A DNA stretch of 64,000 nucleotides from Victivallis vadensis (lineage in GTDB: Bacteria; Verrucomicrobiota; Lentisphaeria; Victivallales; Victivallaceae): assembly GCF_003096415.1 (NCBI RefSeq), contig NZ_QEKH01000010.1, positions 93,258 to 157,257 on the forward strand. Reading direction: 5' to 3'. The position numbers and the translations under genes were made by a program. The stretch's first letter is position 1; each line of letters starts with the position of its first letter. The notes beneath the pieces were generated by a model that was not told the DNA's origin, did not search any database, and saw only the letters and a program-made list of their open reading frames with translations. This document shows positions 10,001 through 18,300 of the stretch, in pieces.

Positions 10001-10233
10001 GGAAAAAGGGACTCGGTTACTATGACACGGTCAATTTCGCCAGACGGATCAAATGCCCGGTTCAGATTGAAGCCGGCCTGTCGGACTGGGTTTGTCCTCC
10101 GTCCGGGGTCTGGTGTCTCTATAATGTATTGCCGGGTTCCAAGCGCATGAAAATGTTTCAGGGGCGGAACCACGGCCCGTATTTCGGATACGATCAGAAA
10201 AAAGCGCCTTTCGTGGAAATAAATCAGCAGTGA
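7039..10233 (+). CDS. Secreted two-enzyme protein: GH5-like glycosidase plus acetyl xylan esterase-like domain
   Basis: The 1064-residue protein has a signal peptide (1-20), a beta-sandwich module (about 21-165), a GH5-like TIM barrel (about 170-500), a second beta-sandwich similar to the first (about 535-665), an Ig-like region, and a C-terminal alpha/beta-hydrolase of the acetyl xylan esterase/cephalosporin deacetylase type (about 775-1060). Glu309 in LFNEPNQ fits the GH5 acid/base and Glu427 in VMSEFSV the nucleophile. Ser944 in GGSQG, Asp1016 in LSDW and His1045 in RNHGPY form a plausible esterase triad. It would cut and deacetylate an acetylated polysaccharide such as mannan or xylan outside the cytoplasm. 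AAGGA precedes the start. Confidence 0.82.
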   Translation: MKYRILLIFALLSLSLQLAAEIAIPFDRNWKLPPNGTISESILTISATDSAVPQLASHPIDPEPYFGRSLIVRFEVKYSDVSKPKESYNGVKLMIHYFANGKQYWTNCPPLYGSSDWKTVTVEQQIPGDTEWIFLETGLQGSTGKLQVRNVELVDWDPKELHRPPVPLPENFRCEYTERVLSLPQLRGMMSPVVYRSADFPVMREWNVNLLRWQLRPEPREGEKYADLLDRDMNILDKVLEQCQKLGIMVIIDLHRVPGGKEFNHGAVQEEAKLFDNPELAEEFVESWRKIARRYRDCPAVYGYDLFNEPNQKTPRRIDYLELQYRAAKAIREIDPETPICVTSNDWSSPRYFSYLHPLPLKNIIYNVHMYRPLTYTHQRVVPALTRIYTYPGNVDGKYWDKEALRRCLAPVREFQQKYGARIVMSEFSVIRWAPGGERYLADLLALAEEYQWDWCYHSFREWDGWDLEYGNQYRDTSCKDPENPRLKLILNLLAKNRQLDLAGGSWKPQAAPLPAIDLMSEAVKKQLTDGRRLDETAAVPTLEITRKTPGNTFVAIPLSLSVLGGQEVVLSGEIAHEAISKKPKSHNGVKMMLVITSFHGNTRYLQVPTREGDSDWKRYALKVEIPSDARKLELYLGLEGVSGTAKFRNIRFSEPKPQIDHSRSIITGELDRSNAVSYKPGEPMKFRFRILQSGKPIGGRLRVIVAGDDGSRREDEYDLSADRPLELTASLNQPGFVMAEAKLIDDYGNEIRRKHGNGMKAVQFGLAAGVQPEKLTQTVAEPVDFDKFWESAAAELKAAPLRVLERKLFKTTQNSHIYDVKLSAPGPRPTVGSLAIPRDAQKKSLPLHIQFDGYGVRDIVAQDEPGKIVFFVGPHGVDLHREPAFYDKLFNGELYGYGFDDRQNENPHDCYFKYMILRDLRAVQYAMTLPEWDGRNLTIAGGSQGAFQAAAVTALTPEATRCELEIPWFCELGGITAGRIRGWRPNWKKGLGYYDTVNFARRIKCPVQIEAGLSDWVCPPSGVWCLYNVLPGSKRMKMFQGRNHGPYFGYDQKKAPFVEINQQ

Positions 10234-10235
10234 CG

Positions 10236-12107
10236 ATGAAAACCATACTCTTTCCGCGGCTGTACCCGGAGGCCGTCGTCGACGGTTCTTCCGTATTGCC
10301 GCCCGGCCTTGAACTGGAAGTCAAAACCGTGACGGGGGATCGTGAAGTCCGTTATCTTGCCGTATTTCACAACCGCGGCAGTGTCGCGCGGCATCTGGAT
10401 GCGATCCGTTTTACGGCCCGGCCGGAACCGGGGGATTTTCTGTCATTCCCCGGCCGGGAATACCGGATTTTCCTCGAAGGCTGGACGATGGTCACACCGG
10501 CCAAGAGCGTCCGTTACGGGGAGAAAGACAACTTCTGCAATCCCGATTATCTGCCGGCGGCGGTTTCGGACCCGGTTCATTACAATAATGCGGCCGAGCC
10601 GAACCGCTTCTCCGGCGAATACGTCGGGCTGCTGAACCACCGGCCTTCCGGCAGCATACTGCTGGCCGGATTCATCACCTCCCGCCGGATGATGTGCCGC
10701 CTCACGATCGAACTGGCCGAGTCCGGAGTGGCGCAGCTGGAACTCTGCTGTGACGCGGATCATATTCTCGTCGAACCGGGCGAGTCCGTCGAATCCGAGG
10801 AGCTGCTGCTGACCTGCGGAAGCGATTCGCAGGCCCTGCTTAAGGAATTCGCCTCCCGCTGGGGAGAAAACATGAATGCCCGCACCTGGGATCATGCTCC
10901 GACCGGCTGGTGCAGCTGGTATTATTATTTCGAGAACGTCACCGCCGCCGACATCGCCGAGAATCTCGAAGAACTGGCGGCCCGCCGTTCTGATTTCCCT
11001 CTGGAATACATTCAGATCGACAACGGCTGGCAGTCCGCTTACGGGGACTGGCTTCATACCAACGCCAGATTTCCGGAAGGACTGCGGGCGCTGGCGCACT
11101 CCATCGCCGAAAAGCGATTCAAACCCGGTTTGTGGCTGGCGCCGTTTCTGGTGGAGAAAAACAGCCGCCTCTATTCGGAGCACCCGGAGTGGACAATCCG
11201 CACTCCCGAAGGAGAAACGGTCTGGCTCGATCCGTGGGGCAGTACGGAACTGGCCGTTCTCGACGGCACCCATCCCGGAGTGCAGGCGCATTTCCGGAAT
11301 TTATTCCGACGGCTGGCGGAGCTGGGATTCGAGTATGTCAAGCTGGATTTCATGATGTATGCCTGCACGCCCGGCAAGGGCCGTTACTTCGATCCCAAAG
11401 CCACCCGGCTGGATGCGCTCCGGCGCGCCCTGACCGCGATCCGCGAGGGTTTCGGGGAAGAACGGTTCATTCTGGGATGCACCACCGTTCTCGCCGGCGT
11501 CGTCGGCCTGATCAACGCCGAACGCATCAGCACCGACATTACGCCTTACTGGGAGCGGAAGGAATCCGGGCGCGACCGGTACCGCGAAGACTGCTGCGTG
11601 CCGAACGTCTGCCGCAACATCATCAACCGCACTTACATGCACCGGCGGCTGTTCCTCTGCGATCCCGACGTGCACATCGCCCGCCGGGACCGGAATGAAT
11701 TGACCGATGCCGAGGTCCGGCTCTGGACTTCGGCGCTGCTGCTGGCGGGCGGGCTGAAACTGCTGGCGGACCGCTTTTCCACGCTGGAACCGGAACGGGC
11801 GGAACTCTCCCGGCTGCTTCTGGCGGCCCCCGACCGTTTCCGGCTGCGGCCGCTGGACCGGTTCGACCGGGAATATCCGGCGGTCTGGTTCGGAATCGAT
11901 CGGGAAAGCGGCGCTCCGGCGCTGGGAATTTTCAACTTCGCTGAAACTTCAATGCGCCTGCAAGTCACCTTGCCGGATGCGCCGGCGGGCACGCTGCGGA
12001 ACCTCTGGGGGAATGAAACATTGAAGTGGGTGTCCGGTGCGCCATGTGAATTTCAGGTGGAGCCGCACAACTGTCTGCTTTTTCTGCCTTCCACTCAATC
12101 AAAATAA
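10236..12107 (+). CDS. GH36-like alpha-galactosidase (melibiase family)
   Basis: The 623-residue protein has no signal peptide, so a cytoplasmic site is likely. The conserved GWCSWYYYFENVTAADI segment, the IQIDNGWQ strand, VKLDFMMY with a candidate nucleophile Asp (residue 371) and STDITPYW with a candidate acid/base Asp (residue 434) match GH36 clan D enzymes. It probably releases alpha-galactosyl units from oligosaccharides imported after extracellular digestion. A GTG at 10230 overlapping the upstream stop is an alternative start; neither has a strong ribosome site, so translational coupling to the GH5-esterase is likely. Specificity cannot be read from the sequence. Confidence 0.78.
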   Translation: MKTILFPRLYPEAVVDGSSVLPPGLELEVKTVTGDREVRYLAVFHNRGSVARHLDAIRFTARPEPGDFLSFPGREYRIFLEGWTMVTPAKSVRYGEKDNFCNPDYLPAAVSDPVHYNNAAEPNRFSGEYVGLLNHRPSGSILLAGFITSRRMMCRLTIELAESGVAQLELCCDADHILVEPGESVESEELLLTCGSDSQALLKEFASRWGENMNARTWDHAPTGWCSWYYYFENVTAADIAENLEELAARRSDFPLEYIQIDNGWQSAYGDWLHTNARFPEGLRALAHSIAEKRFKPGLWLAPFLVEKNSRLYSEHPEWTIRTPEGETVWLDPWGSTELAVLDGTHPGVQAHFRNLFRRLAELGFEYVKLDFMMYACTPGKGRYFDPKATRLDALRRALTAIREGFGEERFILGCTTVLAGVVGLINAERISTDITPYWERKESGRDRYREDCCVPNVCRNIINRTYMHRRLFLCDPDVHIARRDRNELTDAEVRLWTSALLLAGGLKLLADRFSTLEPERAELSRLLLAAPDRFRLRPLDRFDREYPAVWFGIDRESGAPALGIFNFAETSMRLQVTLPDAPAGTLRNLWGNETLKWVSGAPCEFQVEPHNCLLFLPSTQSK

Positions 12108-12135
12108 CGGTATAAAATAAAATTCCGGGAACGGT

Positions 12136-13050
12136 TCACAAATCAATACGGGAGACGGCGGCGGTCGGCGGCAGCTGTTTGAGCCGCTCGAAAAAGGGGT
12201 TGGCACTTCCCCACAGGAAGTTGGAAAGCTCGATTGCGCGGCAGACTTTGAATCCCTGTTCCAGCACGCACCGGAAAAGCCGGTGCCGGGCCTCATCGGC
12301 CGAAGGCAGCCCGGAATTGTCCCTCCGCCCCTGCCGGATGCGGTTCAGCAGCAGCGGATCGCGCAGCCATCCCCGCGCGCACATCACGCCCGCCGCGCCG
12401 GTCCGTTCCAGCAGTTCCGATGCGTCATCCGGGGAATCGATGTCGCCGTTGAGCACGACCGGCACCGGAGCGGCGAGCCGGAGACCGGCTTCAAACCGCT
12501 CCTCACGTCCGGAAACGGGGCGGTACTGCTCCCGCACGGTGCGAAAGTGCAGGAAAAATGCCGAAACGCACCCCGTTTCCGCCAGCGCGGGCAGGATGCG
12601 CTGCATCTCATCGGGCGACTCCCAGCCGGTCCGCAGTTTGACCGACAGCGGTGAAGCGGGGATAGCCTTTTTGACCGTTTCAACCGTCGTCACCATCCCC
12701 GCGAGGTCGCGCAGCGCCCCGCCTCCCGCTCCGCCCGAAGTCACCTGACGGCTCGGACAGCCGAAATTGAGGTTGATTCCGGCGGCTCCCAGCTCCATGA
12801 AGCGGGCGGCGGCGGCCGCGATCACTTCGGGGCGGTTCCCCATCAGCTGAACCGTCACCGGCAGGCCGGACTCCAGAAACGGCGCGGCGAACTCCGCGAG
12901 TTTCCGCGTTCCGGGTACGGCGGTGGAGAGCCGCAGGAACGGCGTCATCCACCGTTCGGTCAGCCCGAGGGCGTCGGCGGCCCGGATCAGTTCGGGGGAC
13001 ATCACTCCCTCCATCGGTCCGGGCCAGAGTTCGGGCGAAGCGGTCAGCAT
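12136..13050 (-). CDS. dus: tRNA-dihydrouridine synthase
   Basis: The 304-residue flavoenzyme would reduce uridine in the tRNA D-loop. It shows the Dus pattern: PMEGVMSPELIR near the N-terminus, TVQLMGNRPE near 75, GINLNFGCPSR with the family cysteine near 100, SVKLRTGW near 145 and a C-terminal FMN/phosphate-binding VMCARGWLRDP. The length is typical of the short DusB/DusC-like forms; the exact position modified is unknown. Its ATG overlaps the pyrD stop by seven bases at the end of the DUF3857-MBL-pyrK-pyrD-dus run. Confidence 0.85.
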   Translation of the reverse strand: MLTASPELWPGPMEGVMSPELIRAADALGLTERWMTPFLRLSTAVPGTRKLAEFAAPFLESGLPVTVQLMGNRPEVIAAAAARFMELGAAGINLNFGCPSRQVTSGGAGGGALRDLAGMVTTVETVKKAIPASPLSVKLRTGWESPDEMQRILPALAETGCVSAFFLHFRTVREQYRPVSGREERFEAGLRLAAPVPVVLNGDIDSPDDASELLERTGAAGVMCARGWLRDPLLLNRIRQGRRDNSGLPSADEARHRLFRCVLEQGFKVCRAIELSNFLWGSANPFFERLKQLPPTAAVSRIDL

Positions 13051-13964
13051 TCGACCTTGCCGATGATATCCGCCACGCTCGCGCAGCCGTGGCGGTCGAG
13101 ATAAGCGCTGATCCCGTCGATCACCTTCAGCGGAGCATAGGGATCGACGAAGTTGGCAGTGCCGACCGCAACCGCCGAAGCGCCCGCCAGCAGGAACTCC
13201 ACCGCATCCTCGCCGGTCATGATCCCCCCCATGCCGATCACCGGAATCTTCACCGCGCGCGCCACGTCGTAGACCATGCGCACCGCAATCGGCTTCAGGG
13301 CGGGGCCGGAGAAGCCGCCGGTCCGGTTCGCGATCTTCGGGCGGCGGGTTTCGATGTCGATCGCCATCGCGGTGATCGTGTTGATCAGCGAAACCATGTC
13401 GCTGCCCGCCGCTTCGACCGCCCGCGCGAATTCGGCGATGTTGGTCACATTCGGGCTGAGTTTGGTGATCAGCGGGAGCGTGGTCGCGCGGCGCACCGTC
13501 GAAACCACCTCCGCCGCCAGCACCGGATCGGTGCCGAATGCGACGCCTCCCGCTTTCACATTGGGACAGGAGATGTTGATTTCCAGCGCGGTGATCCCGT
13601 CGCGCTCCGCGTCGAGCCGGGCGGCGACTTCGCCGTATTCGGCGATGGTCGTGCCCCAGATGTTCACGATGGTCGCGGCGCCGACCTTGCGCAGGAACGG
13701 CATATAGCGGTCGCCGTGCAGGAACTTTTCCACGCCCGGCCCCTGCAGGCCGATCGCATTGAGCATCCCGCCGGTGACTTCGGCGACGCGGGGCGTCGGG
13801 TTGCCGTGCGACGGCTTCATGCGGATTCCCTTGACCACCACCGCGCCGAGGCGGGAGATGTCGTAGTAGTTGTGATATTCAAAGCCGTAGCCGAAGGTGC
13901 CGGACGCGGTCATCACCGGATTTTTCAGCGTGACGCCGCCGAGTTTCGTTGTCAGGTCAGCCAT
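13044..13964 (-). CDS. pyrD: Dihydroorotate dehydrogenase, class 1B catalytic subunit
   Basis: The 306-residue FMN enzyme oxidises dihydroorotate to orotate in pyrimidine synthesis. It carries the class 1 features KNPVMTASGTFGYG, the NISCPNVKAGG loop with the catalytic cysteine, KLSPNVTNI, and the GMGGI/GASAVAVGTAN phosphate-binding end. The start at 13964 (MADLTTKLGG) fits the family; the 45 codons upstream in frame lie inside pyrK and are not PyrD-like. Five bases separate it from pyrK, its NAD-linked partner, which supports class 1B. Confidence 0.93.
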   Translation of the reverse strand: MADLTTKLGGVTLKNPVMTASGTFGYGFEYHNYYDISRLGAVVVKGIRMKPSHGNPTPRVAEVTGGMLNAIGLQGPGVEKFLHGDRYMPFLRKVGAATIVNIWGTTIAEYGEVAARLDAERDGITALEINISCPNVKAGGVAFGTDPVLAAEVVSTVRRATTLPLITKLSPNVTNIAEFARAVEAAGSDMVSLINTITAMAIDIETRRPKIANRTGGFSGPALKPIAVRMVYDVARAVKIPVIGMGGIMTGEDAVEFLLAGASAVAVGTANFVDPYAPLKVIDGISAYLDRHGCASVADIIGKVEC

Positions 13965-13969
13965 TGTCG

Positions 13970-14749
13970 CTACTCCACATAAACCGTATCGAGATTGAAA
14001 ACCGGGCCGTCGGTGCAGGCGCGGGCGTACTGCCACCCCTCCGGCGTATCCGCCTTGACCTTGACCACGCAGGCGAAGCAGGCGCCGACGCCGCAGCACA
14101 TCAGGTGGTCGATGCTCAATTCGCCTTTCTGATTGCGGGCGTTCAGGATTTTCGCGAGCGCCATCAGCATCGGATGGGGGCCGCAGCCGTAGAAGAAGAA
14201 CTTCCGGCCCGGATTCTCCGCGAGCAGCTTTTCAACCAGCACGGTCACAAATCCCTTCGTGCCGACCGAGCCGTCGTTGGTCGCGACCTGCACCTCGTAT
14301 CCGGCCTCGCGGTACACATCAGTCAGCAGCACATCGGCCTCGCCGCGCGCGCCGATCAGGAAAATGCCCCGCTGCGGAAGCTGTTTCGTAATCAGGTAAG
14401 TGGCCGCCGCGCCGTAGCCGCCGGCGACCAGCACCGGCGTCGCGTCCTCCGGAGCATCGCTGAATGAGGTGCCGAGCGGGCCGAGCAGGTCGCAGACCGT
14501 CCCGGCGGGGAGCCTGGAAAGCTCGCGCGTGCCGTGGCCGACGACCTTGTAGACGACGGAAAGCGCGCCGTCGGCTTCGACGTTGTGAATACTGAAGGGA
14601 CGGCGCAGGATATGGTCGCCGTGGCGGTCGATCCGGACATGGACGAACTGTCCGGCCCGGGCGGCGGCGCAGATTTCCGGCACATGGAATCTGACCAGGA
14701 AATAGTCATTCTGCAGCCGTTCGTTGCTGATGATTTCGCCTGTTTTCAT
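13970..14749 (-). CDS. pyrK: Dihydroorotate dehydrogenase electron-transfer subunit
   Basis: The 259-residue protein binds FAD and a 2Fe-2S cluster and passes electrons from PyrD to NAD. An FAD-binding beta-barrel with RPFSIH is seen near residues 50-60, a nucleotide-binding GGYGAAATYL near 110, and a C-terminal cysteine cluster CCGVGACFACVVK plus a downstream Cys (ACTDGPVF) for the 2Fe-2S centre. It lies immediately upstream of pyrD and 11 bases after the MBL hydrolase gene. Confidence 0.93.
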   Translation of the reverse strand: MKTGEIISNERLQNDYFLVRFHVPEICAAARAGQFVHVRIDRHGDHILRRPFSIHNVEADGALSVVYKVVGHGTRELSRLPAGTVCDLLGPLGTSFSDAPEDATPVLVAGGYGAAATYLITKQLPQRGIFLIGARGEADVLLTDVYREAGYEVQVATNDGSVGTKGFVTVLVEKLLAENPGRKFFFYGCGPHPMLMALAKILNARNQKGELSIDHLMCCGVGACFACVVKVKADTPEGWQYARACTDGPVFNLDTVYVE

Positions 14750-14760
14750 ACTGTGTTCTG

Positions 14761-15366
14761 CTATTGAATATATGGGTTGGAGCGGCGCTCGGCGCCGACA
14801 GTGGTTTGAGAGCCGTGGCCGGGATAAATCGTCAATTCGTCCGGCAGCGTCAGAATGCCGTTCCGGATCGAATCGATGATCGTGCCGAAGTCGCCGCCCG
14901 GGAAATCGGTGCGGCCGATCGAACCGGCGAAGATCGTGTCTCCGGCAAACAGCGCCGGGCTTTCCCGGAACAGGAAACCGCTGCCGCCGGGCGTGTGGCC
15001 GGGAAGCGGAATCACCGTAAAATCGTCGTTCGGCGCGAAAACGGCAGCTTCCGGCAGGTTGCGGGCCGCTTCGAGGTAGGGGAGCAGCGCATTGTCCGGG
15101 CTGCGGTAAAGCTCGTGATCCTCCTCCGCGAGAAACACGCCGTCAACCTGCAATGCCGCGGCGACTTCGGCGACCGCCGAAATATGGTCGACATGGGCGT
15201 GGGTCAGCAGGATGCTCGCACGCCTGAAATCGAAGCGGCGGGCGGCGCGGACGATCTCCGGCGCATCGGCGCCGGGATCGATCACATAGAGGCGGCGGCT
15301 GGATTCGACATAGACTAAATAACAGTTGGTGTCGAGCAGTCCGACCGGGATGGTGACGATCTTCAT
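14761..15366 (-). CDS. MBL-fold metallo-hydrolase, glyoxalase II-like
   Basis: The 201-residue protein has the metallo-beta-lactamase signature THAHVDHIS (about 55-63), then PLPGHTPG with a metal-binding His, FAGDTIF, and YPGHG near the C-terminus. These are the ligands of a binuclear metal centre. Small proteins of this group hydrolyse thioesters such as hydroxyacylglutathione, but many have unknown substrates. Its start overlaps the stop of the tandem transglutaminase gene (ATGA). Confidence 0.82.
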   Translation of the reverse strand: MKIVTIPVGLLDTNCYLVYVESSRRLYVIDPGADAPEIVRAARRFDFRRASILLTHAHVDHISAVAEVAAALQVDGVFLAEEDHELYRSPDNALLPYLEAARNLPEAAVFAPNDDFTVIPLPGHTPGGSGFLFRESPALFAGDTIFAGSIGRTDFPGGDFGTIIDSIRNGILTLPDELTIYPGHGSQTTVGAERRSNPYIQ

Positions 15367-18300
15367 CGTTTCTGTTCCGTGGTTGGCGCTTTCCGGTTGG
15401 TCAGGATGATCCGGCCGGAAGCGAGTTTGGAGAGCTCACGCTGCAATTCGGTGAGCTTGTTGTAATCCAGCGGCGGCACCAGTTCGACCGGCAGCGTCAG
15501 GCCGCAGTCGATCCGCAGCGTGCTTTCGCCGGGCTCGAAATACTCGTAAAACGCGGAAGAACCGAAGCTGCCCAGCTCCTTGCGCTCGGGGCGGTCCGCC
15601 ACCACCCGGTAGCCGGAGGGCAGGTGGATCCGGTACTCCAGCGAAATCCGCGACGGCTTGTTGCGCCATACCGGGGTGCGGCGGCTTTTCTCCGCCGTCG
15701 CGACCCGCTGCGCCAGCTCCGAAAAGCCGGGCAGTTCGAACTGCATGTAACCGTCCGCCGCCGCCGCGAAATCCGGCACCCTGACCGTGTATTCGAGTCT
15801 GCCCGGATAGCTGTCGAAGTCGATTTTCGGCTTGCCCGCCAGTTTCGCGGATTGCGAAAAGCCGGAGACCAGCTCCTCAAAGAAGATCCGCTTCTGCTCC
15901 GGCGTCATTTCGGCGAAGCGGCGGTTTTCGTTTTCAAAATCGGTGCCGGTCACCTGTCGCCGCACCTGAATTTCCGCCGAGCCGTTGGCGCGCAGATCGA
16001 TCGCGTAGGAGAGTGACACCGAGCTTTCCGATTTGCGGCGCGGCCGGATCACCTGAAGCCGTCCGTCGGAGAGGTTCAGCCCGATCTGCTCCTCGCTGCG
16101 CGCCGCGCCGACCTTCGCGTATTCGCTGGTGTCGTTCAAATAGGTTTCATACGCCGGTACGTAGACCAGCACCTCGCTGAACCAATTCGCGGGGTAGCGG
16201 CTCAGCAGCTTCAGCGTGGCGGGAGCGTAACCGAACGGAGTCACGGCCACAAACCGGCTTTCGATTCCGGCGGCTTTCAGGATCGCTGCCAGCAGGATCG
16301 CCCGGTCGGCGCTGTTGCCGTAGCCGGAAGCGAGGGTGGTTTCCGGCAACGAGAAGCAGCTCCACGGCAGCTGGTTCAGGCCGGGGCCTGCCGAACGGAT
16401 ATTACGGGCCACGTAGTCGCGCAGCCGCTTCAGCTTGGCTTCACGCTCCGAAGCGAGCGGGCGGACCGCCGGATCGTCGACCAGCTTCAACTCCCCGACC
16501 AGCGCTTTGATCTTTTCTCCGGGGCGGACTTTGGCCTGCAAAGCGGCGGAAAGCGCCTTCGCAAAGCTGCCGTAATTTCCGGCGGAGAGGTACAAAGTCG
16601 GAGCGAACATCCAACGCGGCGCCTGTCCCGGTTCGCGCGGCAGCTGCGGCGTATCGCCGCTCTTCCAGATCCGGGTCAGCCGGTTGGAATCCACAAATTC
16701 CTGCACGGCAAGGTTGGTGTCCGGTGCGCCGACGCGGCAGTCGAATTTGAACGGGGCCGTCAGCGCGAAACTGCTCCGCACTACCGGAGCATCTCCGGCC
16801 AGCGGCACATAGCGGCTGAAAAAGGGGCGCTCTTTGACCTTGCGGGTCACGGTGCTCTCGATCACCGCACCCGGCACAACACCCGGCAGACTGGCGACCA
16901 GCACCTTTTCGGCGGGATAGCGGGGGGCGGAACTCACCCACGGCGCATCCATCAGGTTCAATTCCTTCTCTCCCAATTCCTGTCTGCTCCCGTCCGGCGC
17001 GGTTACGGTCGCGGCGACGGAGACCTCCTCCCAGACCGGATTGTAGGAGAGCTTGAGCTCGGAACAGCTCTTGACCCCGGCGTAATTCAGCACCCTGCGG
17101 CGCTCCTTCGCCACCGAAGTCCAGCTCGAAGCATCGTGGATCGTGACGGTTTCGGCGCTGTCGAGCAGAATGGAGTCGGCGCCGGGGAACGCGGAGGCGA
17201 CCAACTGCTCGGGCACTCCGGCAAAATCGATCTTCGCGATCGGCAGCTGCCGTTCGAGCGAATCGATCTTCCGCAGCGCCTGCTTGAGTTCGACGTACTG
17301 CGCCGGTTTGATTTCAACGGTATCCAGCGACAGCCTCGAACTGCCGGAGACCATCGCGGCGCCGGCGGAGAGCGAGCGCCGGTAGTCCAGCACGCCCGGC
17401 ACCTTTACCTCAAGTCTGCCCGGCACCGAAACCAGCCGGCACAGCGGCGGCACCGCGAGGTCGAACTTCTCCTCGACCGCGCAGGTCGAAAAGAGCAGCA
17501 GGTTGAACCGGCGCTTTTCAAGGCCGAACGATCCCATCATAAATGAGACCGCGCCGAAGCCGGAACCGAATTCCGGCAGCTGCAGCAGGAACTCCGCCGG
17601 ATTCTCCGGCAGGAACTCCGTGGCCCGGAAGGTTAGTTTCACGGCCAGCGGCACACTCATGTCGCGCACGTCCGCCGGAGTTACCTCCAGCGTCTCCAGC
17701 GTCGCACCCGGAATCGCCCGTTTCAGCTGCGCCGCGAAGAACTGCTTGCGGTAATCGACCGGCCAGCGGGAAAACGCATCGCGGTAGATCTGGTCGTTGA
17801 TGCCGCCGAAGGCCAGTTCGGTGGCGCCGGAGAGCACCCCGTCCGGCGCCACCGCGGCGCGGGTCGCGATCTTCATCACGTTTTCGGCGGCGGGCGTCAC
17901 CTCGGAGCGGCGCAGTGCGTCCCCCTCCGGCTTCGCGACCAGAAAACTCATATTGCCCATCGACGACGGGAAAAGTTCGGTGGTGGTCTCGTAGGTCGGG
18001 TCCATCAGCTGATATTTGCCGGGGGCAAGCTCCACCGCGACGACGGCATGGTTGAAGTAGTTGTTCGGCACCTCGTCATCCTTGGGCGGCCCGGCCATGA
18101 ACAGCACCGGATACGCCTTGAAACCGGCCAGCTCCAGCATCGACACCAGCAGCGCCGCCTTGTCGCGGCAGACGCCGTAACGCTGGTTGAAGGTCATCGA
18201 CACGTCGTGCGGCTCATAGCCGGGGGCCTCGGCTTCGGCGGTGATGCCCATATAGCGGATCTGCTGGGAGACGAACTGGAAGAGCGCCATTACCTTCTGC

